This document shows, in pieces, positions 24,501 through 36,432 of a DNA stretch of 64,000 bases. A model generated the notes under the pieces. That model did not search any database. It saw only the letters and a list, made by a program, of their open reading frames with translations, and was not told where the DNA came from. A program made the translations under genes and the position numbers. Source of the DNA: Purshia tridentata (Eukaryota; Streptophyta; Magnoliopsida; Rosales; Rosaceae); NCBI GenBank assembly GCA_003254885.1, contig QANT01007714.1, positions 1 to 64,000 of the forward strand, given 5' to 3'. Position 1 is the stretch's first letter, and each line of letters starts with the position of its first letter.

Positions 24501-25621
24501 AACACAATCACCAGTGTCAAATTTGTTGAAGAAAGCTGACACAGGAAGTGTAATGAGTATTCCGAAGCATCACAAAAAGGTGTATAACTTATGTACTAGA
24601 TTTTTCTCCGCTAAAGTATATTCATAAATGATGCAACATGTGCTTTGCTATAATTTATAAATGCATTTCAGTAGTAAGACAGCGAAATTTATATCGATTT
24701 TCTGGTAGTGGCATTTAAGAGTTTAATATTTCTTAATAGTATGGTCTGAACTGCATGCCTTGTCCGCTCAACCTCTGTGGACTTACTTCATGATATGGCA
24801 GGTAACTCATCGGGAATATGAAGTTGAAACTTCTAATGGAAGAACAATCACGAAACGAAGGAAAACGAGAAGCACAGTCATGTTTGAAGTATGTACCTGG
24901 CCACTTCTTTGTAGCTATGTCAATCCTTTTTGTATCTGAACTCCAAATTGCAGATCTTTATGCTTACATTACCCAATACTTAATTTTATTTTTTTTCTAT
25001 GTAACATCAGGATCCAAGAAAACATAAAAAGACAAGTACACCAAAAGTCAATACCCCCAGGAGTCTTGTTAAGGTAACAGAGCCAAACCAAGGACATATT
25101 CAGTCTAGTTTTTGCAATTTCTTGTGATCCTTCTACTTTCTCACTTCCCAAATTTTCTCAGATTTTTATATCATGAAGGCCTGATAAACTCGTTACAGCC
25201 CTTTCTTATACGGAGACAGGGACATGACCTATGATATAGCTATAAGAGTCCTCATGCCTTTAAACTTAGATGTCCATATATTCTGATTTCTATGTTTGAG
25301 TTTGATACCTAGATGAATGCATGAAGGAAAATTTAGGTTAATAATTTGGAACATGTAATGTTAAGTTAAGAAGTTATATTAATGTAATATTTAGAAAAGC
25401 TAGATATGTAGGTATGAGCCATGTTTAGATAAATGTAGCTTTGCTTCAATTGTATTACTGTAGTGTTCCTTTTGATTCTGCATATCCAGAATTTGAATCT
25501 TGTTATATTTTTTGTGCAGCTTTCCAAGGGAGGAGGTCAACCACATCCTTCAAACATAGGCGACTTGTTTTCAGAAGGATCTCTGAATCCATATGCAGAT
25601 GACCCGTATGCTTTTGATTAA
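18575..25621 (+). CDS. ZYP1: ZYP1, transverse filament protein of the synaptonemal complex
   Basis: Eighteen exons join in frame to 872 residues: 18575-18728, 18822-18871, 19099-19306, 19387-19512, 19648-19746, 20407-21083, 21167-21415, 21490-21618, 21705-21773, 21854-21964, 22462-22569, 22655-22765, 22838-22924, 24293-24382, 24481-24579, 24802-24888, 25011-25073, 25520-25621. Length and order match Arabidopsis ZYP1a/b. The N-terminus ([32 protein letters not shown]) and C-terminus ([19 protein letters not shown]) are hallmark blocks. The middle is almost all coiled coil. ZYP1 dimers bridge paired chromosome axes in meiotic prophase, limiting and spacing crossovers. A basic patch (TKRRKTRS) near the C-terminus may act in nuclear import or DNA contact. 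A 3' UTR intron is possible (donor AAG|GTATGC at 25622, acceptor TTTCAG at 25914). Confidence 0.95.
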
Positions 25622-27156
25622 GGTATGCTTTCGATTAAGGATCCCTATGCTTTTGTTGCCCTTCAAACCTTATACAATTCAAATATATGGGATAACACTG
25701 TGTGTAGATTGGGAATAATAAATAATTTAAGTCTTTTAACTCCTTGAATAGGCCAGAACTAGATATTGCTTTCAGTTTAGACTCAATTTGAGTTTAATAT
25801 ATATAAATTTATTGCTACAAATGATTTAAAAGCTTTCAAAGAGAGTCTGAAATATAATGTGCACACCACACAGAATCCAAGTCTTATAGAGCAGCTTTCT
25901 TGTTTTGTTTCAGGTCAGGGAAGCAATCACACAGTGGGCGTGCATATGATTTGATCGACGTACTGGATTTTTTGTACATGCAGATGCTTCCTCTTGTATA
26001 TATGTACATAGAAAGTAGAAGTCTATGGCACTCTACTTGTTTGCAGGTCCAACTGGATCACTTCGTCACTTGTGGCTTGTGGACTCTTTTGTTCATAATC
26101 ACATTACACGTTCACTCCACTCTCTATTGGCCTGAACTCTATAGGACGTTTTTGTATATAAAACTTGTTGTTCAAAGGGTTAAGGATTTTGAACGGATGA
26201 TTAAGGATTTCTTTGGTGATATATATATATTTTTCAACTAAAGGGACATGTAATGGAGAGGAGAGAGATAGAGAAGATCCATAGAGGTGAGGAACAGGGA
26301 AGTAAAATACATGAAATAATTTTAAATACTTTTCAGAAAACTTTAATTATTTTCTTATGTAATTTTTTATCCCTTTTTTCTTTTAATTTAAAAAAACGCA
26401 AAAATAAAAAAACAAAACAAAACAAAACAATAATAAAAAAGGTCATAAACAAAACAAAAGTACTCTTCTGAGTGGGAATTTGGCCAAGGTTGTTTCCTTT
26501 AATATCTGGGTTTTGAGGTGATAATCAAGTAAACTACTCCTTCAAAGCAACTGGTTTCCTCTTTTAGGATGGTCAAGTAGTTGTCTCCTAATTCTCTTTT
26601 TTATTTTTTGAGAATTTTATCTACCTTCTCTGCCAACATTTTTCTCTTGAAATCCTCTTTACATGCAGCAAGAGCCATGTACATTCTCTTGAATTTCCCT
26701 CCAACTACTATTATCTTGCAGTTGTTACCTGGGTTGGTCCTCCTTATCAAGTTCTTCTGCCTGAAGTTTTAAATGAATGACAATTGGAGAACATGATTTC
26801 TTTTATGAGATTTTAACGGCTTTCTTTTTCACACACTGAGAAGTGAGAACCCTCAATTGGTGATGTGAATGTACTCTGTTCATATCATTTTTACCATGTT
26901 ATTTTGTCGATCGGATGATGAGAAGCACACGTTCGTTCGTTTGAATAATTTGATCTAATCAATCAAGTCTTCATTTATTTGATAACATTACATCTCAGAT
27001 TGTAAAATTTCACTCTTTTATGATGCATTTAAATATATATTTAATGCCAAGTTTGTCTGTCAAAAGAGGAGCTTTAATATGATCATTCACTCTGTATTTT
27101 TTTGTGCTTATAACACAAACGACGTTGTTTCACACAACACCATAACTATGAAGTAT
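25622..27156. other. ZYP1 3' flank and intergenic DNA
   Basis: The first few hundred bases should be the ZYP1 3' UTR. Just after the stop codon the DNA repeats the end of the coding region imperfectly: TATGCTTTTGATTAAG, then TATGCTTTCGATTAAGGATC, then CTATGCTTTTG. From about 26230 on the DNA is poly-A/T rich, with an AAAAC microsatellite at about 26410-26430. No gene is recognised. Confidence 0.5.
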
Positions 27157-27280
27157 AAAACTCGGTCATGAGTAAAACATTTGAACTCATCCAAAACTCG
27201 GTCATGACTCGTTAACAGTCATGAAACAAACATGTAGTGAGAGTGGGACTAGCCTTCTGAATCAAAAGACAAAGCTAAGC
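27157..27280. repeat. dispersed repeat, copy A (partner at 37111-37235)
   Basis: This block of about 125 bp aligns at roughly 70% identity with 37111-37235 in the same orientation. Shared strings include AAAACTCGGTCA, TCATCCAAAA, TGACTCGTTAA and GTGAGAGTG(G/A)GACTAGC. It lies just downstream of the small membrane-protein gene, probably overlapping its 3' UTR. Confidence 0.6.
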
Positions 27281-27299
27281 TAAGCTAAGCTAAGCTAAG

Positions 27300-27720
27300 C
27301 TAGCTACAGAGCCTAAAGTACAAGAAAAAGAAGATGCAAATTAGGGCCAAGAGCAGCACCACCTCAACAAACAACTCAAACAACCCGCAGAGCTTCATCC
27401 TCTTGCTCTTCAGACGCTCCATCACAAGATTCACCTTCAGATCTCCGATCTCCTTCTTCAGCATCTCATTCTCCTGATCGATGATCAAATCATCAATTCT
27501 GATCAATTTCGAATACAAAATAAGTGTAAAAACGAAGAGAGAGAGAGAGAGAGAGCAATTAAGCAAATACCGCAACGTCTTGGTGGTCGATTGCGGTGTT
27601 AAGGCGGTGATTTGGGCACGATTTGAGCGAAGAAAGAAGAAGAGCGGCTTTCGCACACCGAATCGCGGTTTGCGATCGCAGAGCTTCGCAGCTTTGGGTT
27701 TTGCTCTCCGCTCCTTCCAT
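27300..27720 (-). CDS. small protein with C-terminal membrane anchor, unknown family
   Basis: Two exons, 27720-27571 and 27473-27300, give 107 residues; the acceptor GATCAG joins DHQDVA to ENEMLKKEIGDLK without a frame change. The N-terminal half is polar with spaced Cys (MEGAESKTQSCEALRSQTAI, then CAKAALLLSSLKSC). The middle is a short basic/acidic helix. The last 25 or so residues form one hydrophobic segment (ELFVEVVLLLALICIFFFLY) ending RLCS. This layout suggests a tail-anchored protein facing the cytosol, with the helix perhaps dimerising. I do not recognise a named family. Both splice junctions and the intact frame support a real gene. A TAAGC pentanucleotide array abuts the stop codon at 27272-27300. 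Confidence 0.7.
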
Positions 27721-28882
27721 TTTCTCTGTTTCTGTGTTTTGCTTTTAAATTGAATTCGGACCTTTTATATAGTTTGCGGAATTCGATACTGTACACGTGT
27801 CGGAGTCACCCGGACAGGACCCAAGTCAATTCGGATTCGGACCAAACTACACGTCACCATAATTATCCATGTCTACAATTTTTTCAGAGAATTAATCAAT
27901 CATGTATTTGTAATAACTTAGCTCATAAAATAGAATAATACAATTTAAATTATACTCATTCTCTTGTTTAATTTGAGAAAAGCTCTAATTAATTGACTTC
28001 TTCGACTTTGCAGTTTGAAGTAGTCGTATAAATGATAAATAAATCCTATAAAATTTTGTGCCTCTTTACTCAAAAAATATATATATATATAGTTCCCTCT
28101 ATTATTATAATTAGTTTTGAATTCATTTCTTATACTGAAAATATAGTTTTTTAATTTTAAGATTTATACTAACAACTTTAGTATTAGAGGTGGAAATTTA
28201 ATTTTCTAATAAGGTTTCGGCAGATTAAATAAATTTTTTTTAATATAGATAATAACAATTTACAAAGTTATAGTTATTTTAGCGTCTGATTTTAAAAAAA
28301 TCGACCGGCTGGAAATTGAATTTTCGTATTTAAACTTTTTAAACAATGCTTTTATCCAAATGAACTTATAAAAAAAAGCTCAATAAATTATGGTCAATTA
28401 TAGCAAAGAATACATATTGAATTATTAATTTAGTATTCTCTTTGTTATTTTCCAATAATTATTACATAATAATGAATTGTGGTTAAAATACCGACTCACT
28501 TAATAAGTAAGTACAACGAAAGACATGTAATACGTTATCGGCCTAATATTCAAATGTGGATTCTTATTACCAAATCACTAAGAAACTTATATCATTTCCA
28601 ATTCAGTTAGTATTTGAAAATCAAGCACATACATGAATGATATGATACCAAAAGTTGAAGAGAATTGCGACCTATTATAAATTGTTTTTTATTTTCATTT
28701 TTCATTGTTATCTAACAGAAATAATTTAATTTATTTCACAATAAAAACAAAGGAAAATAGTTTATATATTTTCTATTCATTTTTTCCGCGTAAACATATC
28801 ACCTAAGTCCTCAATCCGCTCCGTACACAAACCAAAAAATAACGGTAAGACAGACCAAAGCACACACCTCCCCAAGAAGCCC
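27721..28882. other. intergenic DNA between divergent promoters
   Basis: This separates the minus-strand small membrane protein from the plus-strand CCR4 gene. It is strongly A+T rich with no reading frame of note. An AT microsatellite lies at 28078-28091. It should hold both promoters. Confidence 0.5.
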
Positions 28883-28894
28883 CTATATATATAG
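28883..28894 (+). promoter_or_regulatory. TATA box of the CCR4-type gene
   Basis: CTATATATATAG is followed about 30 bases later by a CA/CT-rich leader starting near 28915. The first ATG of the gene is at 29089, giving a 5' UTR of about 170 bases. Confidence 0.55.
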
Positions 28895-29088
28895 AGAGAG
28901 CACTGAGTCTCTCACACACTCATAACAGCCTAGCCTTGCAGCTTCTCTGCAAAACCTCTGACAACTCCCCAAGCAATCTAGAGGACCCTGTTTTTCTCTC
29001 ACCCTCACTCTCAGTCACTGCCTTCAAAGTTCAAATAAACAAACCCCAAGGCCCACTTTCTAAACCCCAACACCCATTTCTCTGTAAA

Positions 29089-32000
29089 ATGCCAAGTAGG
29101 CCATTTGGGTGTTCAATGGGTCCTAAAGAATCTGATCAGAGTGTAGAGGAATGCGAACTCCGTGTTCACATGGCTTCCTCCACTCCCGTCTTTGGCTGCC
29201 AAATCAATCCCACCGTTCGAGCTGTCAGGAGAAAAGGTTCCCTTGATCCACTGCCTCAGCACAAGCTCACCTTCACTTGGTTAGTCTTCTTTTTCTTCTT
29301 CATTTCATTTTCTCTGGGAAATCATGTATTTCATGTTATTTTTTGTTTATCTTTCTGGGTTTTGATCACAATGCATTTTTATATATATGTGCTTTTTTCA
29401 CATGAAAGTCTTTTTAGTTGCTAAAAAACAGAGGAAAAGAGCACTCTTGTGTTTTGTAATGGTTCGAAAATTTAGTCCCAACAAAGAAAAGTAGATGTTT
29501 TGTCATAATTTGGAAATTTAAAAGAAACAAAATCACTTGAGCATCCAAATTGTTCCTTTCTTTATTCCATTTTTCATGTGAAATGGGTCATCCTATTCAA
29601 TATGAGGCTGTGTTTGTTAGCTGAGAAATATGGTTTGATCTAAATCTTGGAGAAAAGAAGTTGACATGTTTTTTTATTATTTTTTACTTTTTTCCCTTCA
29701 AGGTAGGACCTTGTAGTGGCTTCCATGAATTTTGTCTTAGTTTTCCTTTAATAATTTGTTAGTGGTGATAATATATAACCAGAGTTATCTGGATGGCTAG
29801 GATGAGGACTAATTATGAGGGGATGTGAGGGACTGTTCTATAAGAGCCCTTAGATTACTTCAACAACACATTTTTAACCTCACTCTTATGCATTTTATTA
29901 CCCAATAACCCGTTGTGAATTACTAACTCGTAAAAAAATCCTAAACCCATTTTATTGCTCGTCCCAATTGACCCCATCTGCCGGTTCACCCCATACCCTC
30001 CTAGGGTGTAGAATGGGGCTTGTGAAAGCTGCATGCTAGGTTTTAATTTTGGTATTTTGGGCAGGAGTGTCATTTGATTAATCTAAGGGCTCTTATAAAA
30101 ATTTCCCTTAGAATTAGTGTCTCATACTATTACAAAGAGGCTGATAATACATTACCTTCACCAAAGTTATTACTACCACTAAAGTTATTATCAAAGTTAT
30201 TCAGACATTTACGCATGTATGAAGAGTAGACTACACAAATACCTCATAAGGTTTAGACCATGAGCTTAGTGTGTTTTCAATTGTAAACCATGAGCTTTCA
30301 TCAATTACAAAAAACCATAAATATTGTGGTCAACCCACTTGCTTGGAAAAATAGTAGAAAAGATGACATAAACATTTAGTTATAGCTCCTTGGTGCATAT
30401 TTTTCTAAATCAAAAGCATGAAACCATATTGTTTGTAATTCTAGGTCCCTTACATATGAAACTTACACCCACTTAAGTGCAATGAGTGACATGCAGACCA
30501 ATGTATCCATTAAAAAAAAAATCATACAAATAAAAAACAATTAAATAAATCATAAATCCTAAACCCATAATTAACCCACATAACCCCTTAGAACAACAAT
30601 TGCAAAACAAAAGAGAACAAAAACAAACAATAATTGATGATAATAATATTAACAACAACAATTATAATAATAATAGTAATAGTAATAGTAGTAGGTAGTA
30701 CTTCATAAGTAGTAGTAGTATCAAATTCAATAATAATATTACCGTATTAGTGGAAGTATATAATAACAAAAGAAGGAATTATAGCTATTATTAATTGGAG
30801 TTGTTTGTGACTGCTATATGTTCACATGCAAATGAAGTAAAAGTGCCCAAGATGGTCTATTTGGAAAATATATATATGTATATATAGAAAAAAAGTAATG
30901 GAGTTTTTCTTGTATCCAAAGTTTCTAACCAAGAAATCTGACAAAGACAATTTCCACTGCTCTATTTTCAAGTATTGAAATTCTTGTGTTATGAGATGCA
31001 AAACTCAATAATAGCAAGAACAACCTGATAAGAACAATAATAGTAATAATTATAGCTCACATGCAAATGAAGTGAAATATTCTCTATTTGAGAAAAAGAA
31101 AAAATAACATGGGAGTTGTTTTGTGCATCCAAAGTTTCTAACCAAGAAATCTGACTACGACAATCTCCAATGTGCTAATACTGCTCCATTTTCAACTGAT
31201 GAAATTTTTGTGCTATAGAACCTTTATTGTTGAATAGTAGCACTATGTATAGTGGGTTCCTGTTCAATGCTAGTTCCAATATGTGCTGGTACTTCTCTTA
31301 AATTGAGTAGCCATAACTTAGAATCTCTCATACTTGCGCAGGTACCGAGAGCAGATTAGCTCTTCTTCCCATCGAGAGAAGATTCATTGTTGTATTCACC
31401 TAGACAAGTTGGCCACAGTTCAGTGTGTGTCTTGTGTAACACTAGATCTACCTCTCAAGGGAAGTTACCACTGCTCTAATACGTGCTACTCGGATGCATG
31501 GAAAAAACATGAGGTGCATCATCGTTATGCAGCTCAATCTTTTTGTGAGACTGAGGTGGACAATCAACCAGAAGTAAGAAAGATCAGGAGTTGTGGCTCT
31601 TGGTCTGACTATGTTAAAGGTTTGTTACCTGATGAGAATGCAATGGTGGTGGAACGAGAAGGGAAAGCATGGATTAAGGTGGGCTCCTCAAAATCTTATC
31701 TACCCACAGAGGATGATATTGGCTTCTGTTTGAGGCTGGAATGTGTTGCTGTTGATAGTTCAGTGGGTACTCATTTGTCCCCAATAAATATCATACTGAC
31801 AGATCCTGTGATTTATCCTCCTGCTCATCAACCTCGCACAATTAAATGCTTGTGGAAAACTCGGAACTCTGATCTTAAAGCACACTCTTCTAAGGATGTA
31901 ACATTTAGTGTGCTATCCTACAATCTCCTTTCTGATCTTTATGCTGGTAGGAACAGGTACAGTTACTGCCCAACATGGGCTCTTTCATGGGATTATCGTC

Positions 32001-35000
32001 AGCAAAATTTACTACATGAGATTATTGACTATGATGCAGATATCCTCTGTCTTCAAGAGGTGAATACTCTCTTCTTAAATCACATATGTTTTCTAAAAGC
32101 CTTTATATGAATGTTAGCCCTAGAGGTGCCTTATTGCACAGTAAGCTTGATATAGCTTGGCTCATCCCTAATGGATTAAGCTTTTAGGGCCAGTGGTAAC
32201 ATGATATTCGAGCCTTGTTTGCAATAGGGCCTTGGTTCAATCCCCATTCCCCACTTCTTTGTTCGTTATTGCACAACACTTTTTTAGCTTTAATATTGTT
32301 CCTTATTTAATGGGCAGGTCCAGAGTAACCACTTCGAGAATTTCTTCAAACCTCAGTTGACAAAATGTGGATACTCAGTTATATACAAGAAGAAAACCAA
32401 GGAGGTAATGTGATATGGATTATTTAGTAGTGATACACTTCCACGATTCATTTTTCAGCCAAGAATATTTTCCTTTGCCCAACACGTGCACTTGAATACA
32501 TAAATAGATTCATGGAAATATTGTTTCCAATCCTATACCTTAGTGTGCTAGGGTTCCACTCCATTGTTAAATCTTACCTTATCAAATCTGGAATTTACAT
32601 AAAGGTATATGGCAGTTGGCACTGATTGGTACTAGATGCGCTCACCTTAGCTAATCATAATTGTAGTGTTATTCATCACCCTTATTGAACTTTGCAACAA
32701 TTGTGTTGGAATTTCGTCAATCTCAATTATCCTAGTTTGTAGGTTCCATGTTAGACCCATATGAATCCGGCACAAAGTTTAGGTGATAATGTTCTGTTGC
32801 AAACTACGATTACATACTATAATATTTTTTATGTACAAACTTATTTTGTAGAATAATGCAAGTGTTATTGAATATGACAATAAAAAACTTATTTGCACGT
32901 GTCATGACATCCCAACTCAACATAGCTTGACCAAGATCTGTTTTGTACTTTGTACCAAGGTAGGACTACTAACAGTCTGGTCAACCCAAGCACATTTACA
33001 TAAACTGTATTTAATTTGTACTTATTTTCTGAATAGAGTTAAGAGATCAGTTAAGCCTCCCTAGTCCTCTCATTGTCCTAATTATTTTTGTCCATGAAAA
33101 TTTGACATATGTAAAGTATAGTCACCTTCCTATGGTCCTTTTCGTCAATGACTCTTGTCCAAAGCATCCTTGACATTGTTTAATAATATATTTTTAAGAA
33201 CTACGAAAATAACAGGATTTCAGTTCTTTGTAACTAGCCTATGCTCAAATAGAAATGTCAGTTCTTGATTTTTGAATTATTTGTTTACAAATAATGTAAA
33301 TAATGTTTCTGATAATATAGGTTTTGTGCATTTTCATCATGCTAATTACCTCCCTGTCCCAATCTTATGCATTTTTCAAAATTTGTGGTCAAATTAATAT
33401 GATGTATTCTGCCAAAGTGCACCCAATTGAATTTTCACGAAAAAATGGGAAACACATCTTTTGCTATATGTTGATTTAAAGGCAACCACGTGACTTGGTG
33501 AACTTTGATGAACATGCTTGATGACGTTATATCATGGTAATGAATTTAATGGATGTCTTGCAGTTGTATACAGCTAACCATTATACAATTGATGGTTGTG
33601 CAACATTTTACCGCCGTGATCGATTCAAAGAAATTAAAAAATATGAGGTGCGGAACCTCTTGATTGTACTTCCCTGGAAAAGAGTAAAAAATGAGGAAAA
33701 TCTCATTTGTGTGAATATTCCACATGTTGCCGCTGGTTAATGATTCTGACTTGCTTTTGTAGCTTGAGTTTGATAAATCAGCATTGGCAGTGGTAGAAGC
33801 ATTAGAACCTGGACTGAGAAGTGAAGGTTCCTTTCGTCTATTGAAGGTATACATTTCTCCTATAATTTTCACTCTGAACTATGTTCTAGTGGCCTTTGTT
33901 CCTGCTTCATCTTCTTTGTTCTAGTGGCTCTTGTTCTTATAGACGATTTTGCAGGACAATGTTGCACTTGTTGTTATATTAGAAACATTGGAAAGTGAGG
34001 GCACTTGCGATGGCATTCAGCCTAGAATTTGTGTGGTAATGTGTCTATTTGAAATTCTACAGCTTTATATCATTAATATTTGGGTGCTAACGCAGTTGTT
34101 CTTTTCTACCATAGGCAAATACCCACATACATGCAAATTTAAAATTTCCAGATGTAAAATTGTTTCAGGTGCAGTTTAATATGTGTAACTAGTCCCTATT
34201 AATTTAATTGTAAAGAATAGTATTGACTTAATGGGTTTCTTTTATGATATCAGATTGTGGACCTCATTAATGGACTTGAGAAAATTGCCGAGTTGAAAAT
34301 TCCTCTTTTGGTTTGTGGAGATTTGAACTCTCTTCCTCTGAGGTTAGTCTTCTGCTGTAACTAACTGGCTTACTAAAAGACTTGGAAGTATGTCTGCGTA
34401 TGCAATACAGACAAAAGTGGAGAAGGAAAAGAAAATTTTGGTCACTTGTAGAATATTGAAGCCTTGTTCTGTTATCTCCTTCCACTGTTGGAGGAATTGA
34501 TATATTCCCTCATTCGCCCACTATGATTTAGTGTACTATTTTTTATTATTTCCATTTTTCTCTCTAACAAATATATACAACTGAAACTGGAAACATTACC
34601 AATAGAAAAAGCTAGGAAGAAGTTATATTACTGTTTTTTATTTGGGTCATTCCGCCTAACAAGCTAATCTCGTCTTTTGAAATATACTCAAGTCTTAAAA
34701 TTTTTACAACAATTGAATGAAAAACGAAAACTAGATTGAAATTCTTATCCATCATTGCAGTAATCCTCATAGGTTTGTAAGTACTGGCAGACTTGATAAT
34801 CCTCCGGACAAGGAAGCTGATCCATTAGGCATATGTCAGCATCTCAAACTTCACCATTCATTGCCACTGGTAAGGCCATTGTTATCCCTCCTGGGAAACT
34901 GATTCTTAGTTCATTTTTTGAGTATGATCTAATTCAACTTTGGCATCTGCTTGTTTCTGAGAACATAGATATTTTCCCAGACACACCTCTAAAACTGGTG

Positions 35001-36432
35001 GAGGTGCTGAACATTTTGTATTGCTTTGTAGTTGCTTGGTTGAAACTTGAAACCCAATTGCTTACAGTTTGCAAGAATTTGAATTTTGGTGCCAAGCATA
35101 TATGGGAGCTTATGGTTGTTGAGATCATTTTCTAATGCTGAAGAGGTTATTTTCCAGGTAAGTGCATATGCATGTTTTTTCAGGTCAGATGGTATTGAGG
35201 AACAACAACGTACGAAGATGGGTTCTGAAACCAATGAGCCTGTATTCACCAACTTCGTAACAGGATTCAGAGGAACCCTTGATTATATATTCTACACAGG
35301 TATTTGGAATGACTGTTTCTGCCTTTTATAATGAACTAGATTTTGACCTGCCAAAGTTCAGCCTAATATAAATTTTCTTTTAATGAAAAATATATTCTGA
35401 GTCATTGAAAGTATAATATCTCTTTCTTGACAAAAAGGAAAAAAAAGAAAAAAAAAAAAGGAAGTGTGCCTTTGTATGGACAACTTATACTGTTGAAAGG
35501 GCACATGGTGTTCCTGTCCTCTACATATATGTCTATCACTTGGGAGCCGGTGCATTTTTTTTATGAGAGAGACCGGGTGTTCTTAAAGTAGGCTTTAATT
35601 ATTTCCCCAAAAGTACCCCTGTATTCATTTAATCTTCTCAAATAATGGTGTGATAATTGACAAACCTTCTCAGGAAAATGGCAATACAGATTGTTGTAAA
35701 CATGCGAGATGGTTGGGAATTAAGGATAGACCACGTACTGAGTTTAATTCAGTAACCTTTTTCCCCATTTCATAAATTACCAATCACATAAATGTAGTAA
35801 TGTGGCATGATCTACTTAATTAGTAGCCAAGGGCATTTGAGAGAAAAATAAAAGCTTATGAGAGAAATTCTTTCCTTACAATGCAAAAGCTAACCTGTTC
35901 CCATGCCTGCTGCCTTGGGAAACAAAGACCTGCACTTCAGAAATGGTGCAAGGTTGTGTTTGAATTTGGATTCTTAAGGTGTGGTAAGATTTTAGTACTC
36001 ACTGAAATCTTTGGCTTGTTTCAAATTGATTCAGAAAAATTACAGGTTAAACTTTGGGAAAAAAAAAAAAGGTTTCTTAGCTTCTAGCATTTGTTGATTT
36101 CTTTTTCTGTTTTTTGTTCCCTAGATTGTAAGCATAACACAATTTGAATTATTGAAATTTGGATTGTGAAAAATTTTTATTGGTTTTTCTATGTGTACCA
36201 TTGGCATTGACTGTATCTATGATGCTTTCTGACAGCGGATAGTTTGGAGGTTGAAGGTGTGTTGGAGCTTCTTGACCATGAAGCTTTGGGTGCTGGTCTT
36301 CCATCTCCTGATTGGTCATCAGACCATATTGCCATCATGGGAAGGTTTAGGCTCAAGACAACCTCTCACAAACAGTGTTCACAACCACTTCCTCATAACC
36401 CTTGGCAGCGATCAGCAGATGCACAGTTATAA
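29089..36432 (+). CDS. CCR4-type poly(A)-specific exonuclease (deadenylase)
   Basis: Eleven exons join in frame to 611 residues: 29089-29279, 31342-32059, 32318-32404, 33564-33647, 33763-33846, 33955-34035, 34115-34168, 34254-34342, 34761-34869, 35158-35299, 36236-36432. The N-terminal half has a Cys/His-rich region (HCCIHLDK, CVSC, HCSNTC) typical of plant CCR4-1/CCR4-2. From about residue 250 it is an endonuclease/exonuclease/phosphatase domain with its key residues: Asn in SYNLLSD, Glu in LCLQE, His in ANTHIH, Asp-Asn in CGDLNS and Asp-His in WSSDHIA. CCR4 removes mRNA poly(A) tails within the CCR4-NOT complex. As in other plant CCR4s, the LRR that binds NOT1 in yeast is absent. It diverges noticeably from Arabidopsis CCR4-1, with a shorter loop after CGDLNSLPL. 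Intron 1 (about 2 kb) carries a MITE. Confidence 0.9.
29829..30107. mobile_element. MITE inside intron 1 of the CCR4-type gene
   Basis: The left end reads GGGACTGTTCTATAAGAGCC followed by CTTAGATTA. The reverse complement of the right end reads GGGAAATTTTTATAAGAGCC followed by CTTAGATTA. The terminal inverted repeats are thus about 32 bp long over a 279-bp element. There is no coding potential. Flanks (GGATGTGA and TTAGAATT) do not show a convincing target duplication, so the superfamily is open. Confidence 0.65.
32183..32244 (+). repeat. tRNA-derived SINE-like fragment in CCR4 intron 2
   Basis: The string TTAGGGCCAGTGGTAACATG resembles a pol III A box, and GGTTCAATCCC at 32234-32244 resembles a B box about 35 bases later. 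This is the arrangement of the tRNA-like head of plant SINEs. No foldable tRNA or clear SINE tail was found. Confidence 0.35.

Noticed and set aside
32183-32244. Candidate tRNA gene from the GGTTCAATCCC box
   Set aside because: No acceptor stem or anticodon arm can be folded around the two boxes. Kept only as a SINE-like fragment.
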